Assembly (NCBI RefSeq): GCF_002080395.1
Contig: NZ_CP020478.1
Location: 1,376,886-1,440,885 of the forward strand
Length of the DNA stretch: 64,000 nt
Origin: Campylobacter helveticus
Lineage (GTDB): Bacteria; Campylobacterota; Campylobacteria; Campylobacterales; Campylobacteraceae
Reading direction: 5' to 3'
The notes under the pieces: model-generated
What the model was told of the DNA's origin: nothing
Databases searched by the model: none
What the model saw: only the letters and a program-made list of their open reading frames with translations
Part shown: piece by piece, positions 18,902 to 28,599 of the stretch
Numbering within the stretch: the first letter of the stretch is position 1
How the letters are laid out: each line of letters opens with the position of its first letter
Position numbers and translations under genes: made by a program

Positions 18902-19099
18902 TTATTGGATCGTAATATCTGTGCGTGTTTTGGTGCTAGACTTTGAATTTTTACTCTTTAGCTTTGCGCTTGAGCTTTCATATCTATAACGCACCGTGCC
19001 TGAAACTTCCACATCTTTAAAGACTTCATCAAGAGGAGCTGCACTAGAAACTAAAATATTTGAGCTTAAAAATACACAAATAAGAGCAAATTTCCTCAT
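18902..19099 (-). pseudogene. Truncated major outer-membrane porin (PorA/MOMP-like) remnant
   Basis: 65 codons from ATG 19099 (AAGGAGAAACA in front) to TAA 18902. A signal peptide (MRKFALICVFLSSNILVSSA) leads into PLDEVFKDVEVSGTVRYRYE, the first beta strand of Campylobacter MOMP, whose mature start is TPLEEAIKDVDVSG from memory. The frame stops where the second strand would begin, 12 bases before the cytochrome c gene. The remaining 350 or so residues of a porin are absent. Either a decayed porin copy or a short exported peptide recycled from one; the intact RBS leaves the second option open. Confidence 0.7.
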
Positions 19100-19151
19100 T
19101 GTTTCTCCTTGAAATTCGTTAGGTTGAGGATTATAACAAAAAAAGTTAAAC

Positions 19152-19661
19152 TCAATGCCCACCCTTATGTAAAAAATAAAGTCCCACACAAAGAGCTAAA
19201 ATAGAACCCGCCAAATAAGCCATATCCACAGGAGTCGCAAATTTCATCTGTAAAACACGCTGAAAAAAATTCACCACCAAAACCATAATAATCACTTTTG
19301 CAAGCTTGTCCTTAAGCTGGTCTAAACTATGCACCTCTAAAACTTTGCTTTGCTTAGTTTGCTTAAATTCCTCTATCTCACTAATGAAAAGTTCATACAC
19401 TCCAAAGGAAAAGATAAATAAAACCAAAGCCATCAAATATAAATCCACAGCCCCAATAATCAGCCCTACAACATCTTCGTGCAAGTCAATCTCAACGCCC
19501 GAAGCAAAGAAATATTGATAAGTGAAAAAAATCACTTTTAATACATCATAACTCGCAATGAAAAACAACACAAAAGCCCCAACAAGTCCAAAAATAACAG
19601 GCAAAATCGTAACAATACGACTTTTTATCAATAAGCCTTCAAACATCTTTTCCAACATCAT
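19152..19661 (-). CDS. YqhA-family (UPF0114) inner-membrane protein
   Basis: 169 residues with three to four membrane segments (ILPVIFGLVGAFVLFFIASY, LYLMALVLFIFSFGVYELF, and two later). The layout and the motif VDLYLMALVLFIFSFGVYELFIS match the UPF0114/YqhA family of uncharacterised membrane proteins. It overlaps the asd stop by four bases (ATGA), so it is translated after asd. No function is known to me. Confidence 0.85.
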   Translation of the reverse strand: MMLEKMFEGLLIKSRIVTILPVIFGLVGAFVLFFIASYDVLKVIFFTYQYFFASGVEIDLHEDVVGLIIGAVDLYLMALVLFIFSFGVYELFISEIEEFKQTKQSKVLEVHSLDQLKDKLAKVIIMVLVVNFFQRVLQMKFATPVDMAYLAGSILALCVGLYFLHKGGH

Positions 19662-20686
19662 TTTCCCCTTAACTCAAGCCATTTTTGTGCGATTCTTACA
19701 GCATTTGTCGCTGCTCCTACGCGAATTTGATCCGCCACACACCATAAGTGTAAAACATTATCACGACTAATATCTTTACGAATTCTCCCCACATAGGTTT
19801 CATTTGTATCACTAGTAAAAAGTGGCATAGGATATTTTTTATTAGCCACATCATCAATAACTACGACACTTGGAGCTTTTTTAAGAATTTCTCTAGCCTT
19901 TTTCACATCAACTTCTTTTTCAAAATGCAAACTCAAAGCCTCACTATGACTTCTAAGCACTCCCACACGCACACAAGTAGCCGAAATTTCTAGGTTTTTA
20001 TGTAAGATTTTTTGCGTTTCATTGACCATTTTAAGCTCTTCTTTTGTGTAGCCATTGTCCGTAAATTCATCGATTTGCGGGATTAAATTGAGTGCTAAGG
20101 TGTAGGGGAAAGTGCTAGACTTAAATTCATCAAGTTTAAAAGCAAAAAAGCTTTGAAGCCCTTCCACAAGCTCAGCCATACCCTCTTTGCCAGCCCCACT
20201 TGCCGCCTGATAAGTCGCCACATCGACTCTTTTAAGCTTAAAAACTTCATCTAAAGGCTTTAAAATATGCACCATTTGTATGGTAGAACAATTTGGATTC
20301 GCAATGATGCCTGTTTTTTTCCAAAGCTTAATATCTTCCGCATTGCACTCAGGAACAACCAAAGGCACATCTTTATCCATTCTAAAATGGCTCGTGTTGT
20401 CTATAACCACAGCACCGGATTCTACGGCAAATTTTGCATACTTTGCCGAAATGCTCCCTCCAGCACTGAAAAAAGCGATATCCACAGGATTTTGCCTAAA
20501 AACTTCTTCGGTTAGCTCTTTTACTTTATAAAATTTCCCCTGAAATTCAACCTCACTCCCAGCACTTTTCGCACTTGCCAAAGGCAAAATGCTCTCCACT
20601 GGAAATTTAAGCTCATCTAAAACATTTAAAAGTTCCTCACCCACAGCACCTGTTGCACCCACTATAGCTATTTTTTGTTTTTTCAT
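19658..20686 (-). CDS. asd: Aspartate-semialdehyde dehydrogenase
   Basis: 342 residues. NADPH loop GATGAVGEELL at 10-20, catalytic Cys133 in IANPNCSTIQMV, and QAASGAGKEGM in the substrate region. It reduces aspartyl phosphate to the semialdehyde, the branch point for lysine/DAP and for homoserine (threonine, methionine). It lies five bases after the flgR stop, so it is read with flgR although the functions are unrelated. Confidence 0.97.
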   Translation of the reverse strand: MKKQKIAIVGATGAVGEELLNVLDELKFPVESILPLASAKSAGSEVEFQGKFYKVKELTEEVFRQNPVDIAFFSAGGSISAKYAKFAVESGAVVIDNTSHFRMDKDVPLVVPECNAEDIKLWKKTGIIANPNCSTIQMVHILKPLDEVFKLKRVDVATYQAASGAGKEGMAELVEGLQSFFAFKLDEFKSSTFPYTLALNLIPQIDEFTDNGYTKEELKMVNETQKILHKNLEISATCVRVGVLRSHSEALSLHFEKEVDVKKAREILKKAPSVVVIDDVANKKYPMPLFTSDTNETYVGRIRKDISRDNVLHLWCVADQIRVGAATNAVRIAQKWLELRGK

Positions 20687-20691
20687 TTAAC

Positions 20692-21987
20692 TTATCCTTT
20701 TATATGATATTTTTTCATTTTTTCTTTTAAACTCTTAAGCTCCATACCTAAAAATTCTGCCGTTTTTTCTACATCATAGTCCATATTCTTAAGGCTTTCT
20801 TCTAAAAGTTCTTTTTCTAAATTTTTTAATTCTTTTTTTGCACTTCTAGCCTCTAAAAATAAATCTTCCTTTGAAATCGTATCTTCCTCACTCAAAATAC
20901 ACGCTCTTTGCACTATGGAAATAAGCTCTCTAATGTTCCCCGGAAATTCATATTCTAGCAAAGCATTTTGCGCTTCTTTTCCCAACTGCTTGTCATTAAG
21001 TCCATATTCTTTACAAGTATCCAATAAAACTTTATTCGCTATACCCAAAATTTCTTCTTTACGCTCTCTTAAAGGAGGAATTTGTATTGGTAAAGTATTT
21101 AAGCGATAATAAAGGTCACTTCTAAATTCACCATTTTTAATTTTATGCTCCAAATCTGCATTTGTCGCACTAATAATTCTCACATCGATTTTAATCGCCT
21201 TCGTGCTTCCAAGACGCGTAATTTCTTTTTCTTGCAAAGCTCTTAAAAGTTTAGCTTGAATTTCATAGGGCATCTCGCCAATCTCATCTAAAAAAAGCGT
21301 CCCCTCATTTGCCATTTCAAAAAGTCCTATTTTCGTGGCATTTGCATCTGTAAAAGCTCCCTTTTCAAAACCAAAAAGCTCACTTTCAATCAAATTTGTA
21401 GGAATAGCCGCCATATTAATCGCCACAAAAGGCTTTTCTGCCCTTTTGCTATTTTTATGTATATGTCTTGAAAAAAGCTCTTTCCCCACTCCACTTTCAC
21501 CAAAAAACATCACAGAAGCATCTGTTTTTGCCGCTTTTTCGCTTAATTTTAAAGTCGCTTCTAATTTAGCCGAAGTGGCAAAAAATTCATCATTTGAGTC
21601 ATTTTCTTTTTTTATGCTTTTTTTATCGCTTGTTTTTTCGCGTATGATTTTCGCTCTTTTAATCGCCTGAACTAAGGTATTCACATCAAAAGGCTTGGTT
21701 AAAAAATCTTTCACCCCCAAACGCACGGCTTCGATGGCGCGGTTAAGCGTGGCATTACCTGTGATGATGATAAAATCATATTTATTCTCACACGCCTTAA
21801 CAAATTCTAATCCATCAAGTCCGGGCATATTAATATCTGTGATAATCAAATCTGTATCATCACTCAGTTTTCTTAAAGCTTCAGTGGCAGATTTATAAGA
21901 CTTGATTTTAAATTCTTCATATTCTGCTAAAGCGATTTCTAAAGATTTTCGCATATTAATATCATCTTCAACTATAACCAAATTCAT
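20692..21987 (-). CDS. flgR: FlgR, NtrC-family sigma-54 activator of flagellar genes
   Basis: 431 residues. The receiver has its phosphoacceptor at D51 (IITDINMPG), followed by an AAA+ domain with Walker A GESGVGKE, the sigma-54-contact motif GAFTDA, and Walker B LFLDEIGEM. A short C-terminal helical region follows. In C. jejuni FlgS-FlgR drives sigma-54 genes (hook, rod, some filament genes); the sigma-54 promoter before flaG at 37828 is a plausible target. The C-terminus is short and lacks a clear Fis-type helix-turn-helix. The frame is intact here; the C. jejuni gene is known to phase-vary through A/T tracts. Confidence 0.93.
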   Translation of the reverse strand: MNLVIVEDDINMRKSLEIALAEYEEFKIKSYKSATEALRKLSDDTDLIITDINMPGLDGLEFVKACENKYDFIIITGNATLNRAIEAVRLGVKDFLTKPFDVNTLVQAIKRAKIIREKTSDKKSIKKENDSNDEFFATSAKLEATLKLSEKAAKTDASVMFFGESGVGKELFSRHIHKNSKRAEKPFVAINMAAIPTNLIESELFGFEKGAFTDANATKIGLFEMANEGTLFLDEIGEMPYEIQAKLLRALQEKEITRLGSTKAIKIDVRIISATNADLEHKIKNGEFRSDLYYRLNTLPIQIPPLRERKEEILGIANKVLLDTCKEYGLNDKQLGKEAQNALLEYEFPGNIRELISIVQRACILSEEDTISKEDLFLEARSAKKELKNLEKELLEESLKNMDYDVEKTAEFLGMELKSLKEKMKKYHIKG

Positions 21988-22013
21988 TATTTCCCTTTAT
22001 ATTTAAAGTCTAT

Positions 22014-22019
22014 ACTATA
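22014..22019 (-). promoter_or_regulatory. -10 box for flgR-asd
   Basis: TATAGT on the minus strand, 27 bases before the flgR start, within the divergent gap shared with ruvB. One mismatch to consensus. Confidence 0.4.
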
Positions 22020-22079
22020 ACAAAAACAAGCTTTTAAAAAAGTTAAGTTCATTTCATCTTTTTTTAAAAAGCTTTTTGC

Positions 22080-22085
22080 TAGAAT
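22080..22085 (+). promoter_or_regulatory. -10 box for ruvB
   Basis: TAGAAT in TTTTTGCTAGAATT, an extended -10 form seen again before efp and rnpB in this window. It lies 30 bases before the ruvB start. Confidence 0.5.
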
Positions 22086-22114
22086 TCGCCCTTTATTACA
22101 CCAAAGAAAGCAAT

Positions 22115-23122
22115 ATGGACAGAATAGTAGAAATTGAAAAATTCTCCCCAGATGAAACTTACGAAAGCTCTTTAAGACCTTCAAATTTTGAGGGCTATAT
22201 AGGGCAAGAAAATATTAAAAAAAATCTTCATATTTTCATTAATGCAGCAAAAAAACGCGGTGAGTGTTTAGACCATATCCTTTTTAGCGGACCGGCAGGA
22301 CTTGGCAAAACGACCTTAGCCAACATTATCGCCACAGAAATGGGAGCAAATATCAAAACCACAGCCGCACCGATGATAGAAAAAAGCGGAGATTTAGCCG
22401 CAATTTTGACAAATTTAAGCGAAGGTGATGTGCTTTTTATCGATGAAATTCATCGTCTAAGCCCAGCCATTGAGGAAGTGCTTTACCCTGCAATGGAAGA
22501 TTTTAGGCTTGATATTATCATAGGAAGCGGACCAGCTGCCCAAACCATTAAAATCGACCTACCAAAATTTACCCTCATCGGCGCAACCACAAGGGCAGGT
22601 ATGTTAAGCAACCCTCTAAGAGACCGCTTTGGTATGCAATTTCGCCTTGAATTTTATAAAAATGAAGAATTAGCTCTCATCTTGCAAAAAGCAGCACTTA
22701 AGCTTAATAAAAACTGCGAAAAAGAAGCAGCACTAGAGATTGCCAAGCGTTCGCGCTCCACCCCACGCATTGCTTTAAGGCTTTTAAAAAGAGTTCGCGA
22801 TTTTGCCGATGTCAATGATGAAGAAATAATAAGCCTTAAAAGAGCTTATGAGGCACTCAATTCTTTGGGGGTTAATGAGCTAGGATTTGATAGTATGGAT
22901 TTAAGATATTTAGAGCTTTTAACTACTGCTAAGGGTAAGGCTATGGGACTTGCAAGTATAGCGGCAGCTTTAAGCGAAGATGAAAATACCATAGAGGATG
23001 TTATAGAGCCTTATTTGTTGGCTAATGGCTACATTGAACGCACTGCAAAAGGTAGGATAGCTAGTGCAAAAAGCTATCTAGCACTTAAGCTTAATTATGA
23101 AAAAACTTTATTTGAGGACTGA
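22115..23122 (+). CDS. ruvB: Holliday junction branch migration helicase RuvB
   Basis: 335 residues from ATG 22115. The frame is open 13 codons further upstream, but those overlap the promoter, and [10 protein letters not shown] is a normal RuvB start. Walker [12 protein letters not shown], Walker [11 protein letters not shown], sensor GATTRAG and the C-terminal winged helix are present. It drives branch migration with RuvA (26046-26597 here, not adjacent). Confidence 0.97.
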   Translation: MDRIVEIEKFSPDETYESSLRPSNFEGYIGQENIKKNLHIFINAAKKRGECLDHILFSGPAGLGKTTLANIIATEMGANIKTTAAPMIEKSGDLAAILTNLSEGDVLFIDEIHRLSPAIEEVLYPAMEDFRLDIIIGSGPAAQTIKIDLPKFTLIGATTRAGMLSNPLRDRFGMQFRLEFYKNEELALILQKAALKLNKNCEKEAALEIAKRSRSTPRIALRLLKRVRDFADVNDEEIISLKRAYEALNSLGVNELGFDSMDLRYLELLTTAKGKAMGLASIAAALSEDENTIEDVIEPYLLANGYIERTAKGRIASAKSYLALKLNYEKTLFED

Positions 23123-23125
23123 ATT

Positions 23126-24169
23126 TTGAAAAGTGGGAAAATATTTTTAATTTGTTTTATTTTGGTTATTTTAAGTCTTTTGCTTTATCTTTTTAAAAGC
23201 TTTTTGCTTGTGATGGCAATAGCCGCTCTTATGGCTGTGGCGACTTCAAATTTACACGCTAAATTCTTAAGCCTTACTAAGCAAAGAAAGCTTTTAGCCT
23301 CCACACTTACAACCTCCTTTATGATTTTACTTTTTTTCGCACCTTTTATCTATACAAGCATAGAGCTTGCAAAGGCTTTGAAAAATTTCGATATTAACCT
23401 CATCACCCAAACTCTTGATTACATTAAACATTACGAATTTTCTCTGCCCTCTTCTTTGGAGTTTTTAGAGCCTAAGATTAAAGAATTTATCGCTGAACTT
23501 GATTTAAATTCGCTTTATAGACAAGCTCTTACTTACGCTTCAAGCTTTACAAAATCAGGAGCCAAATTTCTTATGGATATGGCTTTAATTTGCGTGTTTT
23601 ATTTCTTTGCAAATCTTTACGGCACAGAACTTGTCATCTACTTAAAGACCATAATTCCCATTAACAAAACCGAGCTTGATGAAATTTTAGGCGAAGTGGG
23701 TAATGTTATGGCTGTGGTGCTTTACTCTATGATTATCGTGGCGATTTTCCAAGGCGCACTTTTTGGAATCATAATGTTTTTTTATGGCTATGATGGACTT
23801 TTAATGGGTGTGATTTTTGCGGTTAGCTCTTTAATCCCTGCTGTGGGTGGAGCTTTGGTTTATGTGCCTGTGAGCCTTTATACCTTTGCTTCTGGGAATT
23901 TAAGTAGTGCGATTGTGATACTTATTTATTCTTTCATAATGATTTCTTTTGTTGCTGATACACTCATTAAACCACTTATTATAAAGTGGATTAATGAAAA
24001 GCTCGTTAAAACCCCGACAAATATCAATGAGCTTCTTATCTTTCTTGCGATGATAGCTGGAATTTCAAGCTTTGGCTTTTGGGGGATTATTTTAGGACCT
24101 GCCATTTTAACCTTTTTCATTTCCACACTAAGGCTTTATAATATTTTAAAAGATAAGAATTTGATTTAA
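23126..24169 (+). CDS. AI-2E-family (UPF0118) permease
   Basis: 347 residues with seven or eight hydrophobic segments and the family core (FYGYDGLLMGVIFAVSSLIPAVGG, LILGPAI-type end). The start is TTG 23126, preceded by GAGGA inside the end of ruvB. The family name comes from one AI-2 exporter; most members have unknown substrates, and some are sodium-proton antiporters. The C. jejuni neighbour of ruvB was called amaA (acid and multi-stress related) from memory. Confidence 0.85.
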   Translation: MKSGKIFLICFILVILSLLLYLFKSFLLVMAIAALMAVATSNLHAKFLSLTKQRKLLASTLTTSFMILLFFAPFIYTSIELAKALKNFDINLITQTLDYIKHYEFSLPSSLEFLEPKIKEFIAELDLNSLYRQALTYASSFTKSGAKFLMDMALICVFYFFANLYGTELVIYLKTIIPINKTELDEILGEVGNVMAVVLYSMIIVAIFQGALFGIIMFFYGYDGLLMGVIFAVSSLIPAVGGALVYVPVSLYTFASGNLSSAIVILIYSFIMISFVADTLIKPLIIKWINEKLVKTPTNINELLIFLAMIAGISSFGFWGIILGPAILTFFISTLRLYNILKDKNLI

Positions 24170-24210
24170 GGTTATGCGTTACAATTATATTTTTAATTAA
24201 GGAGTTTGTT

Positions 24211-26070
24211 TTGGCGAATTTTGATAATGTCGTTACCTATACAGAGAATCCTTACAAAGAAATGCTAAGTGTAGCATCAAGAACGGGGCTTAGTGTCCAA
24301 GAGCTTGATTTTAGACTTTTGGCTTTTTCAACACAATACCGCTTTGGTGAGGATAAATGGCAAAAAATAGCCGAAAAAGAACTTGTAAAATTTGATGATG
24401 ATGAAGTTTTTTTAAAAAAAGACTTGCAAATTAAGCAAGAATACAAAATTGAAATTTACCAAAGCCAAGAAAACGATATTTACGCAAACGCTATCAAACT
24501 AGTCGCTAATAAAAACCTCACTAAAATCATAGCCCAAATCGATTTAAAAACTCTCGTTTATGAAGAAAAAATCGCTATAAAAATTCTCCAAAATATCTAC
24601 AAAAAAATGCTAAAACTTAAATTTCTCATAGGAATTCGTATTTTTAATTTTAAAAAAGAACTGCTTGAGCTTTTAAGCAAGCATAAAAGCACACCCATTA
24701 AACAAATCGTCCAAATTACCATAGCTAAGGGCGTCGAGCCAACACAAAGTCAAGATGAAGCCCTTATTTTATGCTATAAAGACAAGGTAAAAAACTATAC
24801 TTTGGACGAGCAAAGAGCAGATATTATTACCGTTGGTGAAAATGAGGTTGTGCTAAGACATTTAAAAGCTAAAAATGGCAAAAAGGGTAAGGATATTAAT
24901 TTACACATTTTAGAGGTTTTAGAACCTAAGGAAAATAAAATCAATTTTTCTTGCTCCAATGCTTTCAAACGCGAAGAAAAAGAGGAATTTGTAGAATACA
25001 TCGCCCTCAAAAAAGGCTTTGTGGTAGAAAATGCAAATAATTATGACATTGCCAATGAGCTTGAGTATGGGGCTGTGGATTTTAAAAGCGTTGGCGTTAT
25101 CCGTGCTGGTTTAGATAAAAATGTAAAAATTAATATCAAATTTACATCAGATATGCAAGATGCTGTTAATTCTGGCGTTGGGATAGAATGTGAAGAGCTT
25201 AATATCTCCGGGAGTGTCGCAGGAAATACCAACCTTAAAGCTACAAGACTTAGAATCGACGGCACAACGCATACTAAAGCAAAAATTTACGCCAAAGAGG
25301 GCTACATCAAAACACATAGAGGTGCAATAGATGGCGAAAATATAAGCGTGGATTTGCTTGAGGGAGGAAGCATTAAGGCTAAGGTGGTAAGGATTAAAAA
25401 AAGTTTGGGCGGAAATGTAGAAGCAGATAAAATTTATATAGAATCCCTTGCGACAAATAACACTTGCACATTCTTTGAAAATGTCATCGTAGAACGCTTT
25501 GAGGGTGATAATAATAAATTTTTTGCTAAAGTAAAAACTTTGGATAAAAATTATGAAGAAGAATTTAAAAATATAGACGATGAGCTTTTTAATCTCCAAA
25601 ATAAAATGCAAAATTTAAAGCAAAGCATACTAGTAGGAAAAAGTGCCGTAGCGACACTAGAAATGCAAATACAAAAGTTAAGAGAAAATAAGCAAAAAAT
25701 CCCAGATAAATTTTTAAAAATGCTTGAGGATTATGCAAAATTAAACGAAGAATTGCAAAAATTGACTCAAATGCAAAAAGAGCTTTTAGAAAAAAAGGCA
25801 AATTTGAATGAAGAATTATTGAGACTACAAGATGCACTTTTAAACGCTAAGTTGATTAATAGAGGCGGAAAATGGAGCGATATGAATGAGGTGAGGTTTT
25901 TCCTTATCGCACCTAAAAATGAACTTTTTTTCGCTTCTAGTGCTGATGAGGCGGTAAGATATATAGGGCTAAAAAAAAGCATACAAAATAATAAAGAACT
26001 TGTAGAGCTTGAAAAGAAAATTGATTATGATGAAAAGGATATACAATGGTTGTCGCCATCGAAGGGATAA
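24211..26070 (+). CDS. FapA-family (DUF342) protein
   Basis: 619 residues. A central polymer-binding-like beta-helical region (about 250-430: repeated short strands such as [18 protein letters not shown] and [11 protein letters not shown]) is typical of DUF342/FapA, followed by a coiled coil (about 445-560, rich in Leu, Lys, Glu). The start is TTG 24211 after AAGGAG. In Vibrio FapA affects polar flagellar placement; the role here is not known. It overlaps ruvA by 25 bases. Confidence 0.8.
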   Translation: MANFDNVVTYTENPYKEMLSVASRTGLSVQELDFRLLAFSTQYRFGEDKWQKIAEKELVKFDDDEVFLKKDLQIKQEYKIEIYQSQENDIYANAIKLVANKNLTKIIAQIDLKTLVYEEKIAIKILQNIYKKMLKLKFLIGIRIFNFKKELLELLSKHKSTPIKQIVQITIAKGVEPTQSQDEALILCYKDKVKNYTLDEQRADIITVGENEVVLRHLKAKNGKKGKDINLHILEVLEPKENKINFSCSNAFKREEKEEFVEYIALKKGFVVENANNYDIANELEYGAVDFKSVGVIRAGLDKNVKINIKFTSDMQDAVNSGVGIECEELNISGSVAGNTNLKATRLRIDGTTHTKAKIYAKEGYIKTHRGAIDGENISVDLLEGGSIKAKVVRIKKSLGGNVEADKIYIESLATNNTCTFFENVIVERFEGDNNKFFAKVKTLDKNYEEEFKNIDDELFNLQNKMQNLKQSILVGKSAVATLEMQIQKLRENKQKIPDKFLKMLEDYAKLNEELQKLTQMQKELLEKKANLNEELLRLQDALLNAKLINRGGKWSDMNEVRFFLIAPKNELFFASSADEAVRYIGLKKSIQNNKELVELEKKIDYDEKDIQWLSPSKG

Positions 26071-26597
26071 TTACTAAAAAAGAACCCACTTTCGCAGTAT
26101 TAAAAACTCAAAATGGCGTGAGTTATGGAATTTACATCTCCCTTTTTTGTGCAGCTAAATTAGAACTTCACGCCAAATGTGAGCTTTTAATCACGCAAAT
26201 TATAAAAGAAGATTCACACAAGCTTTATGGCTTTTTAGAAAAAGATGAGCAAAAAATTTTTGAAATGCTTTTAAAAGTCAATGGCATCGGTGCAACTACA
26301 GCAATGGCGATATGCTCAAGCCTTGATAGCAATGCCTTTTATAAAGCCTTGACCTTAAATGATGAAAGTGTATTTAAAAAAGTGCCGGGCATCGGTGCAA
26401 AAAGTGCAAAGCGCATTATTGTCGAGCTTAGCGATTCTAAAATCGCACTCACAAATGTCAGCGATAATAAGGCTGAAGCTCTAGCCGCTCTTCTTTCTCT
26501 TGGCTTTAAACAAGATAAAATTCTAAGCGTTTTAGCCACTTGCGAAGCAAAAGACACAAGTGAGCTAGTCAAAGAAGCTTTAAAAAAACTTGCATAA
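26046..26597 (+). CDS. ruvA: Holliday junction DNA-binding protein RuvA
   Basis: 183 residues: an N-terminal OB fold ([18 protein letters not shown]), paired helix-hairpin-helix motifs ([15 protein letters not shown] and [15 protein letters not shown]) and a C-terminal domain that touches RuvB ([16 protein letters not shown]). It forms tetramers on four-way junctions. It begins inside the end of the FapA-like gene and lies ten bases before ddl. Confidence 0.96.
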   Translation: MVVAIEGIITKKEPTFAVLKTQNGVSYGIYISLFCAAKLELHAKCELLITQIIKEDSHKLYGFLEKDEQKIFEMLLKVNGIGATTAMAICSSLDSNAFYKALTLNDESVFKKVPGIGAKSAKRIIVELSDSKIALTNVSDNKAEALAALLSLGFKQDKILSVLATCEAKDTSELVKEALKKLA

Positions 26598-26607
26598 AAG
26601 GATAAAA

Positions 26608-27648
26608 ATGAAATTTGCCATACTTTTTGGAGGGAATTCTTACGAACACGAGATTAGTATAGTCAGTGCTGTAGTGCTTAAAAAAGTGCTAAGCGAAGAA
26701 GCTTTGTTTATATTTTGTGATGAAGAAAGGGAATTTTATCTTATCGAAGCTTCAAATTTGAATGCCAAAACTTTCAGCTCAAAAGCTTATAAAAAAGAAA
26801 AAAAGCTTATTTTAAAACAGGGTGGCTTTTATATTAAAAATTTTTTAAAGGAAAATAAGCTCGAAGCCAAATGCGTGATAAATCTTATCCACGGAAGAGA
26901 CGGAGAGGATGGTAAAATCGCCGCTTTGTTTGAATTCTTTGGAATCAATTTCATAGGACCGCGTCTTGAAGCTAGCGTGCTATCCTTTAACAAAGAGCTT
27001 ACCAAACTTTACGCTAAAAGCGTTGGTGTCAAAACTCTTAAATACTCTATCCTTAGAAAAGGTGCAAATTCTCAATTTACACCCACTTTTCCTTGTATTT
27101 TAAAACCTGTGCGTTTAGGAAGTAGTATAGGCATTAGCGTGGCGAAAAACGAAGAAGAATTTAATTATGGTAAAGATGTGGGCTTTGAATTTGATGATAC
27201 CTTACTTGTAGAGGAATTTAAAAAAGACATTAAAGAATATAATTTGGCGGGGTGTATGGTGGGCGATGAGCTAATTTTTTCCATCATAGAAGAGCCTAAG
27301 AAAAAAGAATTTTTGGATTTTGAGCAAAAATATCTTAGTTTTTCAGGACATAATGAACTCATCGAAGCAGATTTAAACGATGAGCTAAAAATCAAACTTA
27401 AAGAAGCCTTTAGCAAAATTTACAATCCTCTCTTTAAAGGTGCCTTAATAAGATGTGATTTTTTCATTTTTGAAAATGAAGTCTATTTAAATGAAATCAA
27501 TCCAAATCCGGGCTCACTCGCCAATTATCTCTTCAAAGACTTCAACACTACACTTAATCAACTCGCAAAAAGTGTAAAAAATGAAGCTAAAATTAAGATA
27601 AATTATAGTTTTTTACATAGTATCAACGGACAAAAAGGCAAATTATAA
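26608..27648 (+). CDS. ddl: D-alanine--D-alanine ligase
   Basis: 346 residues. ATP-grasp enzyme that makes D-Ala-D-Ala for the peptidoglycan stem. N-terminal [26 protein letters not shown] and metal-site [10 protein letters not shown] are diagnostic. I chose ATG 26608 with AAAGGAT in front; an earlier in-frame start overlaps ruvA. It works upstream of MurF, encoded three genes on. Confidence 0.96.
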   Translation: MKFAILFGGNSYEHEISIVSAVVLKKVLSEEALFIFCDEEREFYLIEASNLNAKTFSSKAYKKEKKLILKQGGFYIKNFLKENKLEAKCVINLIHGRDGEDGKIAALFEFFGINFIGPRLEASVLSFNKELTKLYAKSVGVKTLKYSILRKGANSQFTPTFPCILKPVRLGSSIGISVAKNEEEFNYGKDVGFEFDDTLLVEEFKKDIKEYNLAGCMVGDELIFSIIEEPKKKEFLDFEQKYLSFSGHNELIEADLNDELKIKLKEAFSKIYNPLFKGALIRCDFFIFENEVYLNEINPNPGSLANYLFKDFNTTLNQLAKSVKNEAKIKINYSFLHSINGQKGKL

Positions 27649-27860
27649 TGCTTTGCAAGCAAGATGAAATTTACACTGCCACTGAGCTTGTAAGAAATTT
27701 TAGTCCCATTTTAGAAAAGCTTAAAAAAAGTTCTTCGGGCAAAATCGTCATCCTTAAAAACAATAAATTCGAAGCTGTGATGTTAAGCGTTAAAGAGTAT
27801 GAGCGCCTAGAAGAAGCAGTCAAGCTTTTAGAAAATATCTACAAAAATCAAAAGGCATAA
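27648..27860 (+). CDS. Phd/YefM-type antitoxin-like protein, no partner toxin
   Basis: 70 residues with the Phd/YefM pattern: an N-terminal strand-helix (IYTATELVRNFSPILEKLKKSS), KIVILKNNKFEAVMLSVKEYERLEE, then a helical tail that would bind a toxin. The start ATG overlaps the ddl TAA (TAATG). No RelE, YoeB or Doc gene follows; the next gene is an alpha/beta hydrolase one base away. It may be a domesticated regulator fixed in the ddl-murF operon; C. jejuni carries one in the same place (Cj0797c from memory). Confidence 0.8.
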   Translation: MLCKQDEIYTATELVRNFSPILEKLKKSSSGKIVILKNNKFEAVMLSVKEYERLEEAVKLLENIYKNQKA

Positions 27861-27861
27861 A

Positions 27862-28599
27862 ATGGCACAAAGCAAAGTTATTTATAAAGGTAAAGATTAT
27901 GCGCTGAGCTATGAAATTATGGGACTTGAAAAAGAAGAAAAAATTCTCATTTTACACGGCTGGGGAGCAAACAAAGAACTTATGATAAATGCCTTTTCTC
28001 AATTTTTGAAAGATTTTTGTCAAATTTATATCGACTTGCCTGGTTTTGGCAATTCAAGCGTAGAAGAAGTGCTTGAAAGTAAAGATTATGCTTTGATTTT
28101 GGAAGAATTTATAAAGTCAAAAAATTGGCAAATTGCGTATTTGCTGGGGCATTCTTTTGGGGGGAAAGTTTGCGCCCTTTTAGCTCAAAATCGCCTCAAC
28201 ACTTCCTTAATCCTGCTTTCAAGTGCTGGTATTATCACCTTAAAACCCTTTAAAGTGCGTTTTAAAATTGCTCTTTTTAAAATTCTAAAAAAGCTTGGAT
28301 TTGGCAAATTTTACCGCTTTTTTGCGAGTAAAGATGGGGCAAATTTAAGTCCTATGATGTATGAAACTTTTAAAAGGGTTGTAGATGAGGACTTTAGCGG
28401 CATTTTTAAAAGTCTTAAAAATCAAAGTTTCATTTTTTGGGGAAAAGAAGATAAAGCCACCCCACTTAAAAGCGGAGAAATTTTGCATTCTCTATTAAAA
28501 AATAGCACCTTTTACGCCTTAGAAGGCGACCACTTTTTCTTCTTAAAAAACACGAAATTTATCGCAGACACCATTAAAAAGGCTAAAAATGCTTCATAG
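27862..28599 (+). CDS. Alpha/beta-hydrolase
   Basis: 245 residues with a canonical alpha/beta fold. The oxyanion region is LHGWGANKEL (31-40), the nucleophile Ser98 sits in GHSFGG, and a late GDHFFF supplies the His. The acid is probably Asp in GKEDKATP. The substrate is unknown. It overlaps murF by 11 bases and sits inside the ddl-murF operon, so a cell-envelope role is possible but unproven. Confidence 0.85.
   Translation: MAQSKVIYKGKDYALSYEIMGLEKEEKILILHGWGANKELMINAFSQFLKDFCQIYIDLPGFGNSSVEEVLESKDYALILEEFIKSKNWQIAYLLGHSFGGKVCALLAQNRLNTSLILLSSAGIITLKPFKVRFKIALFKILKKLGFGKFYRFFASKDGANLSPMMYETFKRVVDEDFSGIFKSLKNQSFIFWGKEDKATPLKSGEILHSLLKNSTFYALEGDHFFFLKNTKFIADTIKKAKNAS

Noticed and set aside
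22076-22114. Upstream extension of ruvB
   Set aside because: Overlaps the -10 box and adds residues not typical of RuvB; ATG 22115 is the better start.
25147-25611. 154-codon minus-strand frame with hydrophobic stretches
   Set aside because: Antisense to the FapA-like gene, no RBS, low-complexity Phe/Ile content.
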